A stretch of DNA of 64,000 bases. Origin: Stentor roeselii. Lineage: Eukaryota; Ciliophora; Heterotrichea; Heterotrichida; Stentoridae. Below the pieces are notes generated by a model, which was not told where the DNA came from, did not search any database, and saw only the letters and a list, made by a program, of their open reading frames with translations. Numbering within the stretch: position 1 is the first letter of the stretch; each line of letters starts with the position of its first letter. The position numbers were made by a program, and so were the translations under genes. Location of the stretch: contig RSEH01000130.1 of the NCBI GenBank assembly GCA_006503475.1, positions 62,001-126,000 on the forward strand. The letters are read 5' to 3'. This document shows, in pieces, positions 58,701 to 64,000 of this stretch.

Positions 58701-58936
58701 AACAAATGTATCGTGCTCGCATTCAGAAGGTCAGGGTTATTGGGAAAAAACTTAGGAAAAGAAGGGAAAAAATGGAAGGGTTTACTGGAATTCGAGTGGA
58801 TCAAATGGAAAAAAAGGTGATTAGGGAAACTAGAGATTTTTTTAATATTCAGTCTGTTGGAGATAATTTTGAAGAAAGGGTTTATTTCAGATTGAAGGGG
58901 TCTAATTCTCAGTTTTTTATGAAGGGATTGAAATAG
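55760..58936 (+). CDS. Large basic, mostly disordered protein
   Basis: 1058 residues; no family recognised. The first ~670 residues are Ser/Lys/Pro/Asn-rich and disordered, with Ser-Pro sites and an acidic Ser run (SESDSESEISETVSSES). Around 685-740 there is a hydrophobic folded stretch (SLKFFKSFIISEV, NFLYNFSFSILKCIQTLSHITLL), then Lys-rich and acidic segments (SSQTSSSSEEEENL) and a charged C-terminal helical part ending FFMKGLK. Scaffold, cytoskeletal or nuclear roles are all possible. The 3' flank (58981-59040) has 18 G and 3 C. The ATG is preceded by TTATTATA. Confidence 0.68.
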   Translation: MKSFKAHSPVVQPKKSQLVPLKQKFSKTSVKEVPGWRLPSSLSPTSMKITPSKLSKVSNKRDFHSPLLFATDERLPVILSPASHKQLTQKRNLNKQTLEVPSMKNEKFLKKDGRFKEALLKKAKNFQSSVQDLPTFDKTCEDQNKSTPQKSAQVVNMNNFTNDSLSALSPSKNQSLSPSLSTKFTLSDRLLKDSLLDVKVKSDSGKVLNRRKSDTLARPRLRIESKKMTAEAFKNFSKSKSFESDSESEISETVSSESQENPGEEIQVLRKRLEPLGIRSDLSRRSFQGRIRPSVFLVPGKQIDELKNGKRSASFQNSSNSRSSYGLGNEDENEKSIKKLTPRKSATKEIASGNFLTLGGEVRRSVTERKSVKKDSRQATLFANDHITTNPGHLQSSLSPSQTLRKSSGHPSLNPSKSPRVSRNQTQKPLEPLQDFEQPSPSSKPSEKDAKSPHPSNPSLPLRRSPTVNLDQEKHSQVFTLKKFKSEKQIKNPRNPKSKKATLKEDLGTSEEKMMKMMIRITEAPDNDKNVYYQNNNYLVSMSPEGNTVEDDPHHLNILNSYAKHRGKKSDLPSRSRASSHEWSKDPVSTDLAKTKMNIKKNFRKTEANIQDMSKKYSLSPRQSKNESSSDSDDIYSIVSNESGQSKRSTTRKTTETRKAGKKPSNPPFRKSTLKNPMSLKFFKSFIISEVQKKLGTLDPVTNFLYNFSFSILKCIQTLSHITLLRNNKKVQMKRIAKPAGLEYLEKDSLLRDKLKVNKMKSRESRFFSTLVIPVTIKNKSHKKSESRKSLKKFRSVKNKEKNPRCSSELEKLEELEEISDFSSSQTSSSSEEEENLVTRTRKSILYELAKQELTLQIARQILEVKDDEDEPSPEKDLQKSESEETDEEIEDELALLSKKLKTSTSNFAFGPDINFKQMQKNLMIFSFKELEEGCFEIDMENLMRESQKRKFIEKKILENELQSHERKDFQVAAEGNMTEEQMYRARIQKVRVIGKKLRKRREKMEGFTGIRVDQMEKKVIRETRDFFNIQSVGDNFEERVYFRLKGSNSQFFMKGLK

Positions 58937-59226
58937 GGTAATTTTAGCGAGTTGGTAATTGTTTAGAGGTTTTTTGATTGGTTTTTAGGAGAACTGGTTG
59001 AGTATGATGATTTTATCTGGTGGATTTTTGGATCATTTGGATTTTTGGGTTTTTATACTTAATGCTGTTTAAGTTATTCATATATAGGAAAATTTGAACA
59101 TTTCTGAAATTTTCGTATATCAAAGTCATATATTTTAATTATTTGCTCATCTTATAAACGAGAACTAATAAATATTTATCAAACAATATATTTTCGAGTA
59201 ATAGTTTAGCATTAAGATTATAATAA

Positions 59227-60285
59227 CTAAGTAGTTGTGGCCTTTTCAGAAAACATATCGATACCGATTCTTTGATTTGGCTTCACATCTAATACCCTGT
59301 TAATATTCTTTTCTCTAAAAATGCTTAAAACTTCAATATTAGGATCTATTTTTCTCGAAATCGAGTCAGAAATTTGTTTAGCCAATCCTTCAAAACCAGT
59401 TTCTCCATAATCATAAATCTCCATCTCAAAAGCATAAAGAATCAATGCCAAGGAATAGCAATCACTTGTTTTCGCATTATAAACAGGATTCTTAAATGTT
59501 TCAGGAGCTCTAAATGACGTTGACCTGGTAAAAAGGCTGTTTATTTTATATCCATCCTTAACCTCCATTTCATTGAATTCTCTAGCCCTAGAAAAATCGT
59601 AAAAACTCAAAATAAGTTCTCCACTTTGATTAAAAGTCGCACGAACACTAGATGTATCAATATCATCATGGCAAATATTCTTAGAATGCATTTGTTTCAA
59701 AAATTCAATAATCCCAGAATAAGCCTTCATTCGACGACTAACATCTGTCAAGCTATTAATTGCATCTCGAGGATCAAAGACTTTATTTGTAACAAGCTGG
59801 AATTCAAGATGATCAATATTAAAATTGACAAGCATGAAATGAGTATAAATAGCAAATCCATTTTTTCTAAAGTAAAACATGTAATGAATTGATCTCAGGA
59901 CTTTATATATAAGTCTCATGTCAAATATTTCATATTTTTTCACAGAATATTGATCCAGGTTAATAATTTTTTCATTGTGAAACAAGTCATTTCTCTCATC
60001 ATCCCAGGCAAGTTCGTAGTACTCAGTGAAAACTCTGAAGTTTCTATAAATAATCTTCATTTGAGAGCCATTCAAATTTCCCTGAGGCTTTCTGCAGTTT
60101 GTCTCATTTTTCACAAAGATCTTTATCAAGTTCCCATTATCCCATTGTCCAAAAAAGTACTGTTCCCAGTTCTCAAAGTAAATCCCAATTCCATGCGCAG
60201 TAACAATTCCTGTTCTTATCTTCCGATTCAAGACTTCTCCGAAATAAAAGTCTCTTTCACCAATTTGACAAAACCTCCACTTCAT
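59227..60285 (-). CDS. MORN-like domain fused to a pseudokinase
   Basis: 352 residues. The N-terminal ~60 residues carry MORN-like strands (GIVTAHGIGIYFENWEQYFFGQW). From ~130 a protein-kinase fold can be followed by its landmarks: MHSKNICHDDIDTSSV (place of HRDLKxxN, with Asp present but Lys replaced by Thr), FYDFSRA (place of DFG, Gly replaced by Ser), SFRAPETF (APE), TSDCYSLALILYAFEM (DxWSxG). The glycine loop and catalytic Lys are not recognisable. It is most likely a pseudokinase. The ATG follows TCTATAA. Confidence 0.7.
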   Translation of the reverse strand: MKWRFCQIGERDFYFGEVLNRKIRTGIVTAHGIGIYFENWEQYFFGQWDNGNLIKIFVKNETNCRKPQGNLNGSQMKIIYRNFRVFTEYYELAWDDERNDLFHNEKIINLDQYSVKKYEIFDMRLIYKVLRSIHYMFYFRKNGFAIYTHFMLVNFNIDHLEFQLVTNKVFDPRDAINSLTDVSRRMKAYSGIIEFLKQMHSKNICHDDIDTSSVRATFNQSGELILSFYDFSRAREFNEMEVKDGYKINSLFTRSTSFRAPETFKNPVYNAKTSDCYSLALILYAFEMEIYDYGETGFEGLAKQISDSISRKIDPNIEVLSIFREKNINRVLDVKPNQRIGIDMFSEKATTT

Positions 60286-60327
60286 TTATAGACCATTCTA
60301 TGTCAACTAACCCAACACGAAGTTAAT
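60286..60327. promoter_or_regulatory. 42-bp gap between divergent start codons
   Basis: Between the MORN-pseudokinase gene (60285) and the KCC gene (60328). It holds TATAGACC near the minus start and GAAGTTAAT before the plus ATG. A shared promoter is inferred. Confidence 0.35.
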
Positions 60328-62736
60328 ATGGATGAAAGAGAGATCAAACTAGAAGAAACTAAAGAAGAAAAGACTAGATATGGCATGTGGGCAGGAGTAG
60401 TCGTGCCCTGCATTCAAAATATGATTGGAATCACTTTATTTGTGAGAATGCCGTGGATTGTAGGAGAAGCAGGAATTGGAATGACTCTGGCCATTCTTGG
60501 AGTTTGTCTTAGCACCTCGCTGATCACCACGCTTAGTATGAATGCAGTGGTCACTAATGGTAAGCTATCGACCGGTGGGTGCTACTACGTCCTTGCCCGC
60601 TCACTGGGCGCTTCAATCGGAGGCTCAGTGGGTACTTTATACTTCTTCGGCCAAGCCACTTCCTCCTCTCTCTACCTAATCGGAACTGTAGAAATCTTCA
60701 TCGACAGCACAGGGGACGAGATAGTCAGCAAAGCAGCTGACATTCGCATTCTAGGAATCGTTTTATGCGTAATTCTCTGGCTAATCAATGTCGGATTTCA
60801 AAAACACATAAAAAAAATCACGATTTTCTGTATATTTATGTTGATTCTTGCACTACTCACAGTTTACATCGGGTTATTCACAGCAGGGGCACGTGGAGGG
60901 CTTCCAAATGATATAAAAGGTCTGGACTCTCATCATTTTTCTTCAAATTTCGACCCTGAGTACTCCTCAAACGTGCGTTTTCATGAACTTATCACGATTT
61001 TCTACCCGGCAGTCATCGGGTTCTTTGCAGGGACGTCGAAATCGAAAGAACTTCGAAATCCGAATACAGGAGTGCCGAAAGGAACAATGATTGCGATTTT
61101 AATAGCTTCTTCTGTTTATCTTTCTGTTATTTTACTCGTTGGAGGTGTTACTTTAAGACCTGAGTTAAAGGAAAACTTTGCTATTTTGTTTACTGTTGCT
61201 TGGCCTACTCCTTTTTTGACTACTGCTTGTGTTTTAATTGTTTCTTCTGGAGCAGCTCTTCAGTGCATGGCTGGCGCTAGTGAAGTACTTTTTTCTATTG
61301 CGAATGATGATATTTTGCCTTTGGGATGGATTAAAAGTGAACTAAGAGCACTTCATTTGACTACTTTTTTAGTTTCTTGCTTGGTTTTAATTGGAAGTTT
61401 GGATGATGTGGCACCTGTTATTACGATGTTTTTTCTATTGTTTGATGCTTCTATCAACTTTGCTTGTGCTTTGCTGAGTCTTTTGAATAATCCCAGCTGG
61501 AGACCTACTTGGCCTTATTTTCACTGGACTATTGCGATTTGTGGAAGTATTTTGTGTATTGTTATCATGCTTTATATTAGCTGGTGGGCTGCACTTATTG
61601 CTTATATGCTTGCTATTGCTTTGTATTTGTAAGGGGTATTCAGGTATATTGATATGAAAAATCAGGCGAAGAATTGGGGAGATGGGTTGACAGGTCTACG
61701 TCAAGAGCGTGCAAAACGAGCAATGTTAGGAGTACACCCAAAGCTAATGGACCACGTAAAGAACTGGAAGCCTCAACTCCTCATAATCGACAGCCTAACC
61801 GATTCAGGTATCCCTCTCCACCCAGGTTTAATCTCCATAGCAGACCAGTTAAAAAAAGGCAACGGTCTGATTATCTTCGCAGGTATCCAAGTGGATTCCG
61901 AAAACTCTAAAAATTTCCGAAAAGCAAAAGAAAACCGAAACAACCTCCACGACTACTTCTTCAACAATCGCCTTGAGGTGATAAGCAAGGTGATCCTAAC
62001 AAAAAAGGCTTCAAAAGGTATAAAAAACGTTCTTCAAACAGCAGGTTTAGGAGTCTTAGAGCCCAACTGTCTCCTTATTCCCTGGCCAGAAAGCTTTTCA
62101 AGTACTGAGTCCTTCGAAAAGATTTTAAGTTATTCAAGAAAAGTCGGCCTTACAACTCTTTGCGCGAAGCCTTTGGAGTTATTTGAAGACCGTAAGTCAA
62201 GTTTAATAGGAACGATTGACATTTGGTGGATTTACTACGATGGAGGCATTATGGGACTCATCACTTTTTTACTTACTAAACATAAAACCTGGAAAAATTG
62301 CTCACCTCGCATTTTTTTAGTAGTTCCTGCGGAACTTGCTGAACTTGGAGAAAGTTGTTTAAAGGCTTTGAAGGAATGGCTCAGTAATAATCGTGTTTTA
62401 GTCAATGTTTATACGGAAGTTGTTTATGTGCCGATGGTTTTACTTAGTGGGTACACTGCATATGGCATTAGGATTAAGGAGAAAGGAGCGAATTATGAAC
62501 CGTTTTTTTTTCCGGTGGATGGCGCTTATGAAATACCTGCTGATCCTAGAGAACTTAATTCACAGATCATGGGAATGAGCGCTCATAGTGAATTGGTTGT
62601 CACTGTCATGCCTTGTAAACTCAAGTCACAGACTTCTGAAGACTTTTTGAAGTATGTGGATGGAGTTATTTATGGAATTAAAAGAGTCATTATGGTCGTT
62701 CCTACTACTTCTTCGGTTGTTACGGATTATAATTAG
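60328..62736 (+). CDS. Potassium-chloride cotransporter (KCC, SLC12)
   Basis: 797 residues, two exons; intron 61629-61643. Twelve hydrophobic helices. SLC12 landmarks: MWAGVVVPCIQNMIGITLFVRMPWIVGEAG at helix 1, LSTGGCYYVLARSLGASIGG, FYPAVIGFFAGTSKSKELRNP, ISWWAALIAYMLAIALYLYID, and in the C-domain KNWGDGLTGLRQERAKRAML and KNWKPQLLII. These are those of KCC rather than NKCC: short N-terminus and IDMKNQAKNWGDG. It exports K+ with Cl- for volume and osmotic control, plausible for a freshwater cell. Splicing joins the membrane and cytosolic parts. Confidence 0.93.
61629..61643 (+). other. 15-nt intron (KCC gene)
   Basis: GTAAGGGGTATTCAG, phase 2. Joining gives IALYLYIDMKNQAKNWGDG, which matches KCC. 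Confidence 0.93.
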
Positions 62737-62806
62737 GATTCACGGTTTTTATTTGGTTTTGGATTTAGAAAGTCATTAATTTATGGAATTTTTTATGTTG
62801 CAGGGA

Positions 62807-64000
62807 TTAGACTTTGTTTGGAAATTGAAACTCTTTTAGCTCGGTTTCGAGGGTTTGGATTATTTCTTCGAGGTTTTCTTTTTCTTTTAGCATTATGTCT
62901 TTTTCGGATTGGAAGTCTTCTTGGCATTTATCATAGCGCTCCTGCAATATCTTCAACTTCTCAGTATCTTCAACAAGATACTCCATATCACTTCCAGAAG
63001 CCCGACTAACTTTTTCAGATTTCCTTTCATACCCTTTAACTTTATTCTGTAGCCCTTCCAAACTTCTTTCATATCTCCTTTCATTCCCTTTCAAATAATC
63101 AATTTCCTCATTTTTCTCCTTCAATACCTGTTCCAGCACCTTAACTCTATTCTTAAGACTTTTATTTTCACTTGCAAATCTCAAATTTTCCTTATTTAAA
63201 TCAGCCAACTCAACACTTAACTTAAAAATTTCCTCATTAAACAAATTTTCTCTTTCTTCAATTTCCAAATAAACCTTCTTAATCTCCTTCTGATGTTTTT
63301 CATTCAAGTTATAAATAATTAATTCAAGTTCTTTCGTATAATGTTCATCAGACTTCGATATTTCCAGTTGTCTGCTCAATTCAACATCATCAGATTCTGA
63401 AAGTCGATAAGAAATTTCTATTTTTATTGCAGAATCTGGAGAAATCGGTGAAATTTCAGGAGAATTCGAAAGTTTAGCAAAAGTTGAGATCGGTTTTTCA
63501 AGTTCATTTAAAATCAGAAGGATTTTTTCCAGGTAAGACGTGGGAACTGCTGAGAAATAAAAGAATTTATTTGGAATTTTTGAGTCTTTAGGCGGTTTTG
63601 AACGGTTTTCGATGAGTTTTTGGAAAAGATTTACAAGTTTTGAAAGCTTTGGGTAAGAAATTTGGAGTTTTTGTAAGTTGCATAGTAAAAAGTCGTGATT
63701 TTCAAGAAGGTGGAAAGGTAGAACTGAGGACTCTTGTAAGGCATGTCCTGAATTTAGCGGGTTTGAATTGGGAGGAAGTGAGCTGAGGTAGATAATCGAG
63801 TCTTCTAAGGACTTAGGGTTATTTTTAAAACTATTTTTTTTACTCACGATGATTTCAATTAATGACGAAAGCTGATTTTCAACTTTTAAAGTCAAAGCAG
63901 CGAATTTTTCCTCTACTTTTTCAGCGAAAGTCTGAAAAAGACTTAAAATGTCCTGGGCTTTATTTTCTAAAATCGTTTTAAGTTCAGAGGCGTTTAGATC
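62807..64000 (-). CDS. 5'-partial coiled-coil protein
   Basis: Open from the right window edge (the reading is GAT CTA AAC ... on the minus strand, DLNASELKTILENKA) to TAA at 62807-62809, about 397 residues visible. The start is outside the window. The C-terminal ~220 residues are a coiled coil (EDTEKLKILQERYDKCQEDFQSEKD, LEEIIQTLETELKEF). The middle contains a Ser/Pro linker (SNSPEISPISPDS). No domain recognised; centrosomal or trafficking coiled coils are possible. Confidence 0.75.
   Translation of the reverse strand, partial: DLNASELKTILENKAQDILSLFQTFAEKVEEKFAALTLKVENQLSSLIEIIVSKKNSFKNNPKSLEDSIIYLSSLPPNSNPLNSGHALQESSVLPFHLLENHDFLLCNLQKLQISYPKLSKLVNLFQKLIENRSKPPKDSKIPNKFFYFSAVPTSYLEKILLILNELEKPISTFAKLSNSPEISPISPDSAIKIEISYRLSESDDVELSRQLEISKSDEHYTKELELIIYNLNEKHQKEIKKVYLEIEERENLFNEEIFKLSVELADLNKENLRFASENKSLKNRVKVLEQVLKEKNEEIDYLKGNERRYERSLEGLQNKVKGYERKSEKVSRASGSDMEYLVEDTEKLKILQERYDKCQEDFQSEKDIMLKEKENLEEIIQTLETELKEFQFPNKV

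Noticed and set aside
1-64000. Ciliate stop-codon reassignment
   Set aside because: TAA, TAG and TGA all terminate recognised genes (TGA in the K+ channel), and conserved proteins read through without any in-frame stop outside introns.

Overview
The window looks like macronuclear DNA of a heterotrich ciliate, most likely Stentor coeruleus or a close relative. Coding regions are dense and mostly uninterrupted. TAA, TAG and TGA all end genes, so the standard genetic code applies and the usual ciliate stop reassignment does not. Where a conserved protein is interrupted, removing a 15-nt GT...AG segment restores it. I found 12 such 15-nt introns and one of 17 nt. Tiny introns with a standard code are, as far as I know, a known hallmark of Stentor. 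The species call is an inference; no rRNA or telomere is present.

Layout: 1-13.3 kb holds a 5'-cut gene of unknown function, an ABCA transporter, then a packed minus-strand series (CDC14 phosphatase, BEM46-like hydrolase, Misato-like, unknown, NUP50-like) followed by tRNA-Pro(CGG) and a coiled-coil gene. 13.3-16.7 kb is a very AT-rich gene desert. 16.7-31 kb holds a centrin-like gene, tRNA-Leu(TAG), a MORN protein, two tandem Cys-rich paralogues, a USP25/28-like deubiquitinase, a PEX14-N/leucine-rich-repeat fusion, a SIKE/FGFR1OP2-like gene, a CaMKK-like kinase, a mitoferrin-like carrier, the PP2A scaffold, a CaaX protein, cyclin L-like, a propeller-like protein and an unknown. 31-46 kb holds MOG1, a kinesin-like protein with a broken P-loop, an unknown, CCDC47, an SCP-type phosphatase, a NEK kinase, a syntaxin, a RING/multi-zinc protein, a DDX27/Drs1-like helicase and a CNBD potassium channel. 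46-64 kb holds a double RING-CH protein, PDI, a second CaaX protein, a QALGGH zinc finger, a multi-pass membrane protein, a cAMP-receptor-like GPCR, a SHAQKYF MYB, a TGH-type MAPK, a CRT10-like WD40 protein, a large disordered protein, a MORN-pseudokinase, a KCC cotransporter and a coiled-coil gene cut by the window end.

Most genes are unrelated housekeeping, signalling and cytoskeletal genes. The most distinctive feature is architecture. Start codons of divergent pairs lie 6-42 bp apart, some tandem genes have only 3 bp between stop and next start, and TATAA-like sequence commonly abuts the ATG. Base composition of the + strand flips every ~0.5 kb between A+C-rich and G+T-rich stretches, inside single genes and regardless of gene direction. 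I saw no transposon, virus-like element, CRISPR array or clear horizontal island.
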